From positions 1-40,373 of the IMG/VR virus record IMGVR_UViG_3300017737_000019: a stretch of 40,373 bases of DNA, one strand, 5' to 3'. Made by a program: the position numbers and the translations under genes. The notes beneath the pieces were generated by a model. The model saw nothing but the letters and a program-made list of their open reading frames with translations, searched no databases and had not been told where the DNA came from. Origin of the DNA: a virus. Below, piece after piece: positions 31,817 through 40,373 of the stretch (positions are counted from its first letter, which is position 1; every line of letters starts with the position of its first letter).

Positions 31817-33310
31817 GTGTCAGCAAAAGTTAATAATAAAACTATTTTAAGCAAATTGAAGCAAGATATGGTTCTTTTTGGTAAAATAGCTATGCCTCAG
31901 ATGTTTTCTGTGCCATCTCCGCAGTTTCATTACACAATATCAAAAGATTTGCTTGATAGTGAAAAAAAGCAAATTAATATTATCGCCCCCAGAGGTCACG
32001 CTAAAAGTTCAATCGTAGGTGGTGTCCTCCCTATGTACCATTTAATGTTCGATGAAGGAAAAAAGCTAATTGTCTTAGTATCTCGAACTCAAGACCATGC
32101 TGTAAAGCTTTTAGGTACAATAAAAGATTGCTTAGACTATTCTCAACAGTTTCGGCAATTGTTTGGTTATTGGGGGCAACATTCTGCACGAAGTTGGGCA
32201 AAAGCAGAAGTGGAGCTAAAAGATGGTTCTATGATAATCTGCAAAGGAACAGGACAACAGTTAAGAGGTATTAAAGTAGGAAACCAACGACCTACGCTTA
32301 TTATTGTTGATGACCCCGAAGATGAAAACAACACTAAAACCGCTGAAGCTATGGAACATAATCTTAGATGGCTTTTACAATCAGCAGTTCCATCAGTTGA
32401 CCCGCAAAAAGGGAGAATTATTGTTATTGGCACTCCTCAACACGAAAGATGCTTAGTTGAAACATTAAAAGTAATGAAAGGGTGGACAAATAGAGTTTTT
32501 AAGCCAAATATAGAAAAAAACATCTCCCTGTGGGAAGAATGGTGGCCTGTAAAAAAATTAATACAAAAAAAAGAAGAATTAGAGTCAATTAATAGACTTT
32601 CTGTGTTTTACAGAGAATATATGTGTGAAATTGTTGGTGACGAAGATCAATTGTTTAAAAAGGAAGATATTCAACATTATGAAGGCAAATTGCGTTTTAA
32701 TAAAGAAGGAAATGCAATGTTAGACCTTACAGAGCTAGATGGTGAGAAAGTTGACGAATCTGTACCAATTAATATTTTTACAGGCGTTGACCCAGCTTCT
32801 AGCGTTAAACAAACTGCAGATTATTCTGTAATTTTTAATTTAGGGGTAGATGATAAAGGTAGGAAGTTTGCATTGCCTTATTACAGAAAACATGCAAAAC
32901 CACTTGCTTTAGCTGAAGCTATCGTAGATAACTTTAGAATGTATCGCAGTACTAAAACAAGAATTGAATCTGTTGGGTATCAAGAAATGTTACGTCAATA
33001 CGTTCAAATGAGATGTGATGAAGAAGGGTTATACATTCCTGGCTTAAACATAAAAGAAAATCCCAGAAGTAGTAAATCTCACCGATTAGAGAGTTTGCAA
33101 CCCTCTTTTGCTAAAAAAGAAATATTTATTATGAAAAACATGCAAAACCTTGAAGATGAGATGCTTTTATTCCCACGAGGTAAGCATGATGATATTTTAG
33201 ATGGATTATATTATGCATTTAAAGGTTCATATAAACCTCACCATGAAGACGCTGAAATTCCTACGCTTGGAACAAAGTGGCTTCAATCAAATGACTGGCA
33301 AATAACTTAA
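31817..33310 (+). CDS. terL: Terminase large subunit
   Basis: A 497-aa packaging motor. Walker A lies at A57-PRGHAKSS (58-65), Walker B at LIIVDDPEDE (D165, D166 and E169), and the coupling motif at IVIGTPQHE (202-210). The C-terminal RNase H-fold nuclease has D325 in FTGVDPASS and D458, D459, D462 in KHDDILDGLYYAF. Length matches P22 gp2 (499 aa). It cuts concatemers and drives DNA into the prohead, probably by headful packaging. It starts with GTG at 31817; the only SD-like AAAAGG touches the start codon, so initiation may be weak. Confidence 0.95.
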   Translation: MSAKVNNKTILSKLKQDMVLFGKIAMPQMFSVPSPQFHYTISKDLLDSEKKQINIIAPRGHAKSSIVGGVLPMYHLMFDEGKKLIVLVSRTQDHAVKLLGTIKDCLDYSQQFRQLFGYWGQHSARSWAKAEVELKDGSMIICKGTGQQLRGIKVGNQRPTLIIVDDPEDENNTKTAEAMEHNLRWLLQSAVPSVDPQKGRIIVIGTPQHERCLVETLKVMKGWTNRVFKPNIEKNISLWEEWWPVKKLIQKKEELESINRLSVFYREYMCEIVGDEDQLFKKEDIQHYEGKLRFNKEGNAMLDLTELDGEKVDESVPINIFTGVDPASSVKQTADYSVIFNLGVDDKGRKFALPYYRKHAKPLALAEAIVDNFRMYRSTKTRIESVGYQEMLRQYVQMRCDEEGLYIPGLNIKENPRSSKSHRLESLQPSFAKKEIFIMKNMQNLEDEMLLFPRGKHDDILDGLYYAFKGSYKPHHEDAEIPTLGTKWLQSNDWQIT

Positions 33311-33355
33311 TGGGGTAGCAACGAGCATTCTGAGGTTAATAATTTTTCCTCCAGT

Positions 33356-35536
33356 ATGCCCCACACCAAGAACAAAGTTGTAACCGAGTCTGAAAAACTT
33401 TTAGACCAATTTCATGGCGAAAGAGCTGAATGGGCAATTCAGGCCATGGAAGATGACGAGTTTAGAAACAATCAGCAATGGAAAGCTAGTCATGTTAATA
33501 CATTAAAACAAAGGTCGCAAAGTCCTATTGTTGATAATGTTGTTCACCCTGCTGTTGAACAAGCAAAAGCTCTAATTACTGCAAACAAACCAAAATTCCA
33601 ATCTACAGGTAGAGACGATAGCGATATTAAGGTTGGTAGAATATTTTCAGACATCATGTCTTATATCTGGGATAAGTCAAATGGCAATGTACAGATCAAA
33701 CAAGTAATTGATGATTATTATGTAAAAGGTATGGGGGTCATTCAGGCTTATGTTGACCCAATGAAAGATTTTGGACGTGGGGAAGTATGCATACATAGCA
33801 TTGACCCGCTTGATGTATATATAGACCCAAATAGTAGAGATACGTTTTGTAGAGATGCATCTGATATAATTATTGCAAGATTATTTACAGAAAAACAATT
33901 AAAACAATTATATCCGCAAGTAAATCCAAAAACAATGGAAACATCTGCAAATGACAGATACCCTGCTATGTCACGTGAAGGAACAGAAAGTCAAAGCATC
34001 GGCCCAATGTCAAATGACACTTATTCTACCGATACTAAGTATTACGAGGTTATTGATAGGTATAAAAAAGAAAAGCATAAATATTTTCACGTATTAGATA
34101 CTTTAACAGGACAAGAAGTTGTTTTAAATAAAAAAGGCTATGCTGAATACGAGCAAGAACAAGCCATTAAAATGACTAACGCTGAAGGTACAAATTACGT
34201 TACAGAAAAAGCAAGTGTAGCAGAGTTAATTGGTGTTTATGAAGCTACAGGCGGTATCTATCACTATATGGAAGATTTGCAAACTGGTCAACCAACAATG
34301 ATGCCAGGGCCTGAACATGAAGAAGCAATACCTAATAGTGGGCATCAAATTGAAATTATAACAAAAGCTGATTTAGTTGAATTAGGCATTATTATTGCAA
34401 ATAAAATTAAAACAGATAGAATAAGAAGGATTCTTTGCGCAGGGGGAAATCTATTATATGATTACATAATGGATATTGATGAATATCCAATAGTAACATT
34501 AATGAATAGGCATAATCGCAATCCATTCCCAATGAGCGATGTTCGTTTTGTAAAGCCAATTCAAGAATACGTTAATAAAATTACTTCATTAATTATTGCT
34601 CACGCATCTAGCTCAACCAACACAAAACTATTAATTCCAAGAGGTTCAATGAATCGTAGGCAATTAGAAGAAGAGTGGGCAAGAGCAGGTACAGGCGTAA
34701 TTGAATTTGACCCTGAACTTGGAACACCAATTGTAGCAGGGCCGATACCGCTACCTAACGAATTATACAAAAACAGAGAAGATGCAAAACAAAGCATATA
34801 TCATATTCTTGGCATTCACCCTTTACAACATGGCGACCCATCTGCCGCTCCAAGCACTTACAAAGGCACTGTGGCTATTGATGAATACGCTCAACGAAGA
34901 ATTAAATCAAAAATTGACGATTTGGATGAAGCATTAAATCAAATTGGCAAAGTAATCGTTCAATTAATTCAGCAAACATACACTGATGAAAAAGTAGTTC
35001 GAATTATGAAACCAGATGGCCGATTAGCTGAAGCGACTATGAATCAACCTATTTATGATGATTTTACAAATGAAATTATTGGACGTGTTAATGACGTGAC
35101 AATTGGAAAATACGATTTAATTGTTGTTAGTGGCTCAACGCTTCCATCAAACAGATGGGCAAGATTTGATTATTACATGACCTTGTATGAAAAAGGCATT
35201 ATTGATGCTCAAGAAGTATTAGAACAAACAGAAGTAGCAGATACAGAAGGCGTTATGCAACGAACAAGCATTATTCAGCAACAACAACAAATGATTCAGC
35301 AGTTAGAAGAAGAACTTAAAAATACTAAGGGCGATTTACAAACTGCACAACGTGAATCAACGCACGATAGAAAACGTGTTGAAATAGAAAAATTTAAAAC
35401 AAAGCTGAACTCATCTTCAAATAAGAATGAGTCTGCAAGTAAGCTATTTGAAGCTCGATTAAATGACGAGTTGCGATTAGCTAAAGAAGATTTAAGACGA
35501 GAAGAATCAAACCAAGGAACTATTGCTGTTGATTAA
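33356..35536 (+). CDS. Portal protein (P22-like)
   Basis: A 726-aa protein, the same length class as P22 gp1 (725 aa). Typical portal features include NNQQWKASHVN near the N-terminus, a GMGVIQAYVDPMKDFGRGEV stretch with IDPLDVYIDPNSRD (residues ~120-165), and a Gln-rich coiled-coil barrel region near the C-terminus (IIQQQQQMIQQLEEEL, ~640-660). It forms the dodecameric DNA channel, binds terminase during packaging and later the tail adaptors. It is followed by the scaffold and coat genes. No strong SD lies near the ATG. Confidence 0.9.
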   Translation: MPHTKNKVVTESEKLLDQFHGERAEWAIQAMEDDEFRNNQQWKASHVNTLKQRSQSPIVDNVVHPAVEQAKALITANKPKFQSTGRDDSDIKVGRIFSDIMSYIWDKSNGNVQIKQVIDDYYVKGMGVIQAYVDPMKDFGRGEVCIHSIDPLDVYIDPNSRDTFCRDASDIIIARLFTEKQLKQLYPQVNPKTMETSANDRYPAMSREGTESQSIGPMSNDTYSTDTKYYEVIDRYKKEKHKYFHVLDTLTGQEVVLNKKGYAEYEQEQAIKMTNAEGTNYVTEKASVAELIGVYEATGGIYHYMEDLQTGQPTMMPGPEHEEAIPNSGHQIEIITKADLVELGIIIANKIKTDRIRRILCAGGNLLYDYIMDIDEYPIVTLMNRHNRNPFPMSDVRFVKPIQEYVNKITSLIIAHASSSTNTKLLIPRGSMNRRQLEEEWARAGTGVIEFDPELGTPIVAGPIPLPNELYKNREDAKQSIYHILGIHPLQHGDPSAAPSTYKGTVAIDEYAQRRIKSKIDDLDEALNQIGKVIVQLIQQTYTDEKVVRIMKPDGRLAEATMNQPIYDDFTNEIIGRVNDVTIGKYDLIVVSGSTLPSNRWARFDYYMTLYEKGIIDAQEVLEQTEVADTEGVMQRTSIIQQQQQMIQQLEEELKNTKGDLQTAQRESTHDRKRVEIEKFKTKLNSSSNKNESASKLFEARLNDELRLAKEDLRREESNQGTIAVD

Positions 35537-35561
35537 CAAATAGTCCTTATAGGAGAAATAA

Positions 35562-36500
35562 ATGTCTGAACAAACACAAACCTTGAATGCTGAAGCAAAC
35601 GAACCTGAATATTTTGATTTAGGAGGAAATGCGCCAATTCAAGAAAGTGGAATAGGTGAGGAAGCAGTTCCAAATCCTGTAGATCAGTTGGAAGGCTATG
35701 ATGAAAGTCTAGCACCTCCAACATTTCAAAACTTAGAAGCCGTTTCTGATGGGGAAGCCCCAAAAGAAGACACTTCACGTTTTGAATACTGGCAGAGCAA
35801 ATACGACCAAAAGGCAAGTGAATACAACAAACTAGAAGACCAAATGGGCCAATATGAAAAAGTTGCACCAATTGCAAACTACATTCAAGAAAACCCTGAC
35901 ATCTTAAAAGGCGTTGCTAAATCACTTTCTGGAGATACCCCAACTGTTGCCGATAATAACGAACAGATGGCATCCCCAAAGAAACCAGTGCGTCCCGCTA
36001 AACCTGTCAATTACGACTCTTCTGAAGCTTACATGGATTCAGAAAGCGCAAGTTATAAGTATCGTGAAGCAATTGATAACTATAGAGACGAAATGATTGA
36101 TTATAGTGACCAAGCTGAACAATACAGAATAAGAGAATTAGAAGCAAAAGAAAATCAAATACGTCAAGCGCAACAACAATATGAAGCGCAACGTCAAACA
36201 GATAATACACGAAATGAACTTATGGGTAAGTATGGATATAGTCCTGACAAAGCTCAAGAGTTTTTGCAGTATTACTCTAGTCCTGATTCTTTAACGCTAG
36301 ACAATCTTGTTCGTTTAGATAAAATGCGCTCCGCACCAAGTCAAGCTGAAGTTGAGCAAAGGCAAAGAGCCGAAATGATGAAGCAAAAACAAAATACTTT
36401 GAATACGCCTCCACCCGCAGGGGTCGTGAGTGCCCAATCAGAGCCTCAAGTTAATGAGGAAGATGCTTTTAATCTCGGTTTGATGCGAAACAGAAGATAA
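35562..36500 (+). CDS. Scaffolding protein
   Basis: A 312-aa, strongly hydrophilic, acidic and Gln/Glu-rich protein with predicted long helices (residues 75-110 and 175-230) and a proline-rich linker near 130-150. The position between portal and coat, length close to P22 gp8 (303 aa) and composition all fit a scaffold. A good AGGAG site precedes the ATG. It would guide coat assembly and exit before or during packaging. The assignment is by context and composition, as scaffolds conserve little sequence. Confidence 0.78.
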   Translation: MSEQTQTLNAEANEPEYFDLGGNAPIQESGIGEEAVPNPVDQLEGYDESLAPPTFQNLEAVSDGEAPKEDTSRFEYWQSKYDQKASEYNKLEDQMGQYEKVAPIANYIQENPDILKGVAKSLSGDTPTVADNNEQMASPKKPVRPAKPVNYDSSEAYMDSESASYKYREAIDNYRDEMIDYSDQAEQYRIRELEAKENQIRQAQQQYEAQRQTDNTRNELMGKYGYSPDKAQEFLQYYSSPDSLTLDNLVRLDKMRSAPSQAEVEQRQRAEMMKQKQNTLNTPPPAGVVSAQSEPQVNEEDAFNLGLMRNRR

Positions 36501-36529
36501 TGGTTTAATTTTAACGGAGAAAACAAAAC

Positions 36530-37846
36530 ATGGCAAATAACGCAAAAACACTCGGCTCTTCAGGTGTATTATACACAGATAGACGAGATTTCTACATGCG
36601 CCCAAATGTTGTTAAAGAACTCTGGACTGACGTAACTCCTTTTACTACAGTTGTTGCTAACCAGCAAACAATTTCAGGATTAAAAGACCCTCAGTTCAAG
36701 ATGTTTGAACATCGCAACCCTTGGCAAAAACAATACTTTCAAACTAGCACAAGTAGTGCTTTAGCTGCTGATAACGCAGCTGACACTTGGGCAGTTACTG
36801 CAGGTTCAGTAGTTGGAATGGAAGGCGAAGGCGGAGATCATGGGTATAACAGTTGGATTGGACTTGAATGTGAAGTCTGGTCTGCTTTAACCCCAGGTTC
36901 TACTAAGCGAGGCGTAGTATTAATTACTGCTGTTGCAGGTAGTGGTTCAAGTGCAAACATAAGTGTTAAAAATATGGGAGATGCTCCATTTACTCCTGCA
37001 AGTGGCGACTACTTAGTAGTTGTTGGTAATGCTTATGGTGAAGGTACATCAGCTGGAACTGCTTGGAGCGATGAGCTATCAGTAGTTTATAACCAATGTC
37101 AGATATTTAAGACTCCTCTTCAAATTACTGGTACTCTTTTAGAGTCATCATTAAGAGGCGAGTCATCTGAGTTGGCTAGACTAAGAGATCAAAAATCACA
37201 AGAACATAAGATTCAAAAAGAACGTGCGTTCTTATTTGGACGTTCACCGATTAATACATCTGGTGGTTTTGATGATAACTCACTATCTGACGCAAATGGC
37301 AACATTGTTCGTTCTTGCATGGGAATTATCCCTGCAATTGAGAAACATGGTGCTAATTCAGGTGCTGACCAAAGTATATTCGAAATCTCAGAAGCAAGTT
37401 ACGCTTATGGTGATTTTGTAGACAATATGGAAAAAGTGTTTCAATACGTTCCTGAAGCAGGTGTTAAACGTGCTTTTTGTGGAATGGGTGCAATGAGCTA
37501 CTTTTCTAAAATGTCTGGTTCTTCTGGAATGGCAGGAAACTCAGGTTGGACTGTAAATCTAAGCGACATGAAACGTGATAGCTTAGGTTTTAACTACAGA
37601 GTCCTTGAGTCACCTCATGGAGCAATTCAGTTAATTCCAACTCCAGTTCTCAGAGAAGCGTACAACAAAACTATGCTTATTGTTTCAGATGAAAATCTGT
37701 TTCATGCACAGTATAGAGCGCCAAAGTTCCAAGCTAACATCTTAACTGATGATGCTTACGATGGTGTTAAAGACCAGTACATGTCTGATGAAGGAATTGG
37801 TGTTACACTAATTGAAAGTCACAAGCTATTTAACATCGTAGCATAA
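36530..37846 (+). CDS. Major capsid protein (HK97 fold, SU10/DUF5309-like)
   Basis: A 438-aa coat protein. LSVVYNQCQIFKTPLQITGT, then RDQKSQEHKIQKERAFLFG (residues ~185-240) matches the helix-rich middle of HK97-fold coat proteins of the SU10/DUF5309 type, and the C-terminal half carries the expected strand-rich P-domain/A-domain alternation. CGGAGAA lies before the ATG. It is the most abundant late product and follows the scaffold, as in P22. Confidence 0.85.
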   Translation: MANNAKTLGSSGVLYTDRRDFYMRPNVVKELWTDVTPFTTVVANQQTISGLKDPQFKMFEHRNPWQKQYFQTSTSSALAADNAADTWAVTAGSVVGMEGEGGDHGYNSWIGLECEVWSALTPGSTKRGVVLITAVAGSGSSANISVKNMGDAPFTPASGDYLVVVGNAYGEGTSAGTAWSDELSVVYNQCQIFKTPLQITGTLLESSLRGESSELARLRDQKSQEHKIQKERAFLFGRSPINTSGGFDDNSLSDANGNIVRSCMGIIPAIEKHGANSGADQSIFEISEASYAYGDFVDNMEKVFQYVPEAGVKRAFCGMGAMSYFSKMSGSSGMAGNSGWTVNLSDMKRDSLGFNYRVLESPHGAIQLIPTPVLREAYNKTMLIVSDENLFHAQYRAPKFQANILTDDAYDGVKDQYMSDEGIGVTLIESHKLFNIVA

Positions 37847-37858
37847 GGGAGGTTAATT

Positions 37859-38269
37859 ATGGCTAGACCTTATTTAGGTGGTTCAAATGCAGGTATAAAA
37901 GAGCTTACTGAAGCGTCAACTTTATCGTTGGCAGATAGTGGTAAGGTTTTTATGCTAAATCATGCAACAGAGTTTGCAACAACACTTCCAGCTCCTAGTA
38001 ATAAGGGTTGGGAAGGAACCTTTGTAGTAAAGGGAGCTCCATCAGGGGCTAACTATACTGTAGTTACTCCATCTGGAGCAATAATTGGTTCTGTAAGTGC
38101 TGGTGCAGCAGATGATGTAGCTGATACAAGTGATGGTAGTGATACTATTATTACTTTTGTTGGTGGTTCGTCAGTTGCTGGTGACTGGATAAAAATAGTT
38201 TCTGATGGCACTAACTATTACATAGTTGGTGGACTTGGAAAAGTTGCAGCTGGAATAACAATCAGTTAA
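37859..38269 (+). CDS. Capsid decoration-type protein A
   Basis: A 136-aa beta-rich protein, Gly/Ala/Ser/Thr-rich, preceded by a strong GGGAGG site. The C-terminal GDWIKIVSDGTNYYIVGGLGK aligns by eye with GNFIKLICNGNNWYVAGGMGI of the next gene, so the two are probable paralogues. The place right after the coat protein and the beta-sandwich character suggest a head decoration or fibre protein. Confidence 0.6.
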   Translation: MARPYLGGSNAGIKELTEASTLSLADSGKVFMLNHATEFATTLPAPSNKGWEGTFVVKGAPSGANYTVVTPSGAIIGSVSAGAADDVADTSDGSDTIITFVGGSSVAGDWIKIVSDGTNYYIVGGLGKVAAGITIS

Positions 38270-38285
38270 TACAAACTAAAAGAGT

Positions 38286-38304
38286 GAGGGGCTTTATGCC
38301 CCTC
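38286..38304 (+). terminator. Intercistronic hairpin GAGGGGC-TTTAT-GCCCCTC
   Basis: A 7-bp GC-rich stem with a 5-nt loop lies between the two decoration genes. CTCTTAC follows, not a U-run, so partial attenuation or mRNA stabilisation downstream of the abundant coat/decoration mRNA is more likely than full termination. Confidence 0.55.
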
Positions 38305-38322
38305 CTCTTACAAGGAAATATT

Positions 38323-38745
38323 ATGGAAAGCAAAAAAATAAAAGAATCAAGAGTAGTCACTAATGGAGAAACGCTATTATCTACAGATAGTGAAGATATT
38401 ATTTTTATGGAAGCATCGGAAGACGATGTTTTAATTAAACTACCAAAAGATTTAGTCTCAGGACAAACTTTTACCTTTATTCAATCAAATACATCAGGTG
38501 GCTCTACTTGTAGAATTACACCAATGGGTGCATCAAAAGTCATTGGATATGTTAGTCAGCAAGAAGGTGAAAATGGTGACCCAAGAATTGCTGATAGTTT
38601 AGTATCTGTTTTAGATGGAACAGATGGTAAATATATTCAGCTAGTCAAAGCAACAGGCCACCAAGGAAATTTTATTAAATTAATTTGCAATGGTAATAAT
38701 TGGTACGTTGCTGGAGGTATGGGAATTTTTAGTCATGAAGCCTAA
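38323..38745 (+). CDS. Capsid decoration-type protein B
   Basis: A 140-aa product. The start at 38323 (MESKKIKESR) is chosen because AAGGAAATATT precedes it; the frame opens earlier with a GTG at 38284, but that extension runs through the hairpin and has no SD. It is paralogous in its C-terminal half to decoration protein A. Acidic and beta-rich, it is probably another head surface protein. Confidence 0.62.
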   Translation: MESKKIKESRVVTNGETLLSTDSEDIIFMEASEDDVLIKLPKDLVSGQTFTFIQSNTSGGSTCRITPMGASKVIGYVSQQEGENGDPRIADSLVSVLDGTDGKYIQLVKATGHQGNFIKLICNGNNWYVAGGMGIFSHEA

Positions 38746-38833
38746 AAAGAAAACAGTAAAAAAGAAAGCGGTCAAACCGAGTAAAAAAAAAGATCCAGTT
38801 ATGGACGCTTTAAGAAAGCCTATTAAAATATGA
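38735..38833 (+). CDS. 32-aa lysine-rich protein
   Basis: An ORF starting MKPKKKTVKKKAVKPSKKK; 13 of 32 residues are Lys. It overlaps the upstream gene by 11 nt and the downstream ATG by 4 nt (ATGA), which strongly supports translation. So basic a peptide between decoration and adaptor genes could bind DNA or the acidic capsid interior. Confidence 0.65.
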   Translation: MKPKKKTVKKKAVKPSKKKDPVMDALRKPIKI

Positions 38834-39126
38834 CACATACAGAGCTAAACGCATACATTAAAAAAGTATTTCCAGATGAATCAGATGCTGATATAGCTCT
38901 GCATTTAACCGAGGCTTCTAGAGATTTTACTAGTAGGACAAAAATATTAGAAGGTATTGAAGAGTTTAATACTGCAGTTGGTCAACGATATTATGATTTA
39001 AATGATGTAGATGGAGATGGTAGTGAAACCGACCAAAGACATATTGTTGAAATAAATAGGGTTGAATACAATAATTATAGCATTGCAAGACTAGTTACGC
39101 CTCCTGATGAAACGGATATATCATAA
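38830..39126 (+). CDS. Head-tail adaptor, N-terminal part
   Basis: A 98-aa protein with the helix pattern of podovirus head-tail adaptor N-termini: LNAYIKKVFPDESDADIALHL, then EASRDFTSRTKIL, then RYYDLNDVDGDG, then VEINRVEYNN. It ends at VTPPDETDIS, where a typical adaptor would continue into a WWVER-type segment, which the next ORF supplies. So this is either a split adaptor or a gene interrupted by a frameshift. Confidence 0.68.
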   Translation: MTHTELNAYIKKVFPDESDADIALHLTEASRDFTSRTKILEGIEEFNTAVGQRYYDLNDVDGDGSETDQRHIVEINRVEYNNYSIARLVTPPDETDIS

Positions 39127-39563
39127 TGGCAAAAGCAGAAGCACAAAGTCACAATTGGTGGGTAGAGCGCAATAAAATTGCAATAGTTAAAACAACACTT
39201 TCTAGTGGAGCAAATTCATCTACATACGCAAGTCCAAATAGTGTAAAAACAATACGTCTTTATGTTTCTAGAAATGATTGGGATTTTAAAGCTAGTTCAG
39301 ATTCTGATGCAGATAAAATAAACAATGGCGACAGTCCTAGTTTTGATAAAATATATCATGTTGCATTAGCGTATTACACGCTTGCAAAATTATTTGAAAT
39401 AAGAGCTTCTGCAGATGAAGACCCAGAAATACTTGGGTTTGTTCAGCTTTGGAAAACTAAATATGAAGATTTAATAAGTAAGGCTAGAGGAACAACTAAT
39501 TCAAATAAAGTTGGTAGAGACTCTGGTTATTCTATTGTGCCCAGCGATGGGTTTTTATTTTAA
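39126..39563 (+). CDS. Head-tail adaptor, C-terminal part
   Basis: A 145-aa protein overlapping the previous stop by 1 nt (TAATG). It begins AEAQSHNWWVERNKIAIVKT and goes on to YHVALAYYTLAKLFEIRAS, the second half of the usual podovirus adaptor. Together with the preceding ORF it would make one ~240-aa protein. CGGA lies about 10 nt before the ATG, a weak SD. It is expected at the portal-tail interface. Confidence 0.68.
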   Translation: MAKAEAQSHNWWVERNKIAIVKTTLSSGANSSTYASPNSVKTIRLYVSRNDWDFKASSDSDADKINNGDSPSFDKIYHVALAYYTLAKLFEIRASADEDPEILGFVQLWKTKYEDLISKARGTTNSNKVGRDSGYSIVPSDGFLF

Positions 39564-39619
39564 CCAATATGACCATGAGATTAGTCACGCTCGGTAAGTC
39601 ATAAGCAAGGAGAAACAAG

Positions 39620-39928
39620 ATGGCAATTAATACATATTCAGTAAATGAAGCTAATAACGTAGGATTAGGACAAGTAGGGTCTGCTGTATTAGATGATGGT
39701 GAATCAGTAGCTAGTATCGGAAATAAAAAGGTAGTAGCAATAACAATGTTTGAAGATTGTACATTTACAACAATGACACAATCATCAGCAGATATAACTG
39801 GCACAGGAACATCTACACATGGCAACTCTTTAACTAGTTCTGATACAATACCTCAAGGGGTCACAATATTTGGTAATTGGAGTGCAGTCACTCTAGCTAC
39901 TGGTCTTTGTATCTGTTATTTAGGCTAG
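39620..39928 (+). CDS. Small virion-associated protein
   Basis: A 102-aa Ser/Thr/Gly-rich beta protein with an AAGGAG site before the ATG. SVASIGNKKVVAITMFEDCTF and later VTIFGNWSAVTLATGLCICY suggest a beta sandwich. The context between adaptor and lectin-type fibre suggests a decoration or fibre-base protein. No family is recognised. Confidence 0.6.
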   Translation: MAINTYSVNEANNVGLGQVGSAVLDDGESVASIGNKKVVAITMFEDCTFTTMTQSSADITGTGTSTHGNSLTSSDTIPQGVTIFGNWSAVTLATGLCICYLG

Positions 39929-39932
39929 ATCA

Positions 39933-40373
39933 ATGCTTGGATTAGCAGCAAGCCTAGCTAAAGGGGGAGCATCCCTCTTAACATACGTCAAGGACAACCT
40001 CAAGTTATACCTCGACTTCAAATCAAGTAGGTCAGACACACTTGCATTCCCATCAGAGGGTTCGACATCGTTTGATGGTAGTGATTATATAGATGCTTCT
40101 GTTTCTATATCTTCTGCAACAGATTGCACAGTTTCAGCTTGGGTTTTTCTTGATGCAACAGGAGCAGATAGATATTTATTTGATTTTAGAGTTTCAAGTG
40201 GGACTGGTTATATTTATTTAAGTAGTGCAAATCCCTCTGTCGTTAATAAATCAAGTGGAACTATATATGTTAATGGCAGTTCTGGAACTACTTCTATAAC
40301 AGCGGGAACTTGGAATCATATATGTGTTACAGGAATAAGTGTTGAATGTAGTAAAGTTATTATAGGCAGTCAG
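39933..40373 (+). CDS. Partial LamG/concanavalin-like fibre protein (runs off the window)
   Basis: An open frame from ATG at 39933 to the last base, 147 codons without a stop. After MLGLAASLAKGGASLLTYV it reads YLDFKSSRSD, then STSFDGSDYIDA, TVSAWVFLD and ITAGTWNHICVTG, the strand pattern of LamG/concanavalin-A-like sugar-binding domains that phages use in fibres and receptor-binding proteins. The glycine-rich start may anchor it to the virion. Its 3' end lies outside the window; it would precede the lysis genes at position 1 if the genome is circular. Confidence 0.78.
   Translation, partial: MLGLAASLAKGGASLLTYVKDNLKLYLDFKSSRSDTLAFPSEGSTSFDGSDYIDASVSISSATDCTVSAWVFLDATGADRYLFDFRVSSGTGYIYLSSANPSVVNKSSGTIYVNGSSGTTSITAGTWNHICVTGISVECSKVIIGSQ

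Noticed and set aside
38284-38322. GTG start for the second decoration protein
   Set aside because: The extension passes through a GC-rich hairpin and lacks an SD, while ATG at 38323 has AAGGAAA.

Overview
The window is most of the genome of a temperate, short-tailed (podovirus-type) bacteriophage with about one-third GC. Every strong hallmark is a phage gene: terminase, portal, scaffold, major capsid protein, M15 endolysin, tyrosine integrase, ERF annealase, SSB and primase-helicase. No tail-tube or tape-measure gene is visible, and no host housekeeping gene. Portal (726 aa), large terminase (497), scaffold (312) and coat (438) follow the order and sizes of a P22-like packaging module. Both window ends cut genes, and the attachment site lies inside the sequence with integrase arm-type repeats on both sides. 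This fits a linearised or circularly permuted free phage genome rather than an integrated prophage. The host is unknown. Ordinary AGGAG-type ribosome binding sites argue against a Bacteroidetes host. The low GC and small overlapping genes resemble marine proteobacterial phages, but that is only an impression.

Layout. (a) 30.5-40.4 kb, continuing at 1-17.2 kb: the rightward late region, with packaging, capsid, head-tail adaptor, decoration and fibre genes, then lysis peptidase, metallophosphoesterase, a 1059-aa tail protein, two smaller ejection-type proteins and a 3374-aa giant protein. (b) 17.2-18.4 kb: attP, carrying the 3' half of a tRNA-Pro(GGG), and the integrase. (c) 18.4-26.0 kb: a tight leftward early operon for replication and recombination (ERF, SSB, AEP primase-helicase, nuclease, MazG-like protein), with several small zinc-ribbon and membrane proteins. 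(d) 26.0-26.8 kb: a divergent regulator with HTH, coiled coil and PAS-like C-terminus facing the early operon across a palindromic operator. (e) 26.9-30.2 kb: leftward ParB-like protein and small genes. (f) 29.1-30.8 kb: a non-coding stretch packed with long perfect inverted repeats that look like structured RNAs or DNA control elements.

The most notable observation is in the giant 3374-aa protein. It sits in the ejection-protein position and carries a GADVDGDK motif preceded by an RVPSP segment and, further upstream, an LLKGG segment. This arrangement resembles two-double-psi-barrel RNA polymerases (cellular beta/beta', YonO, QDE-1, crAss-like virion RNAP). If correct, a P22-like temperate phage carries a virion-packaged multisubunit-type RNA polymerase, an analogue of the N4 strategy with a different polymerase fold. 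The cluster of hairpins in the early/late intergenic regions would then be a natural place to look for its promoters.

Several genes under 60 codons were found by reading between the larger ones: 18730-18876, 25384-25542, 28763-28897, 28919-29086, 29492-29584 and 38735-38833. Most are supported by stop/start overlaps or good ribosome binding sites.
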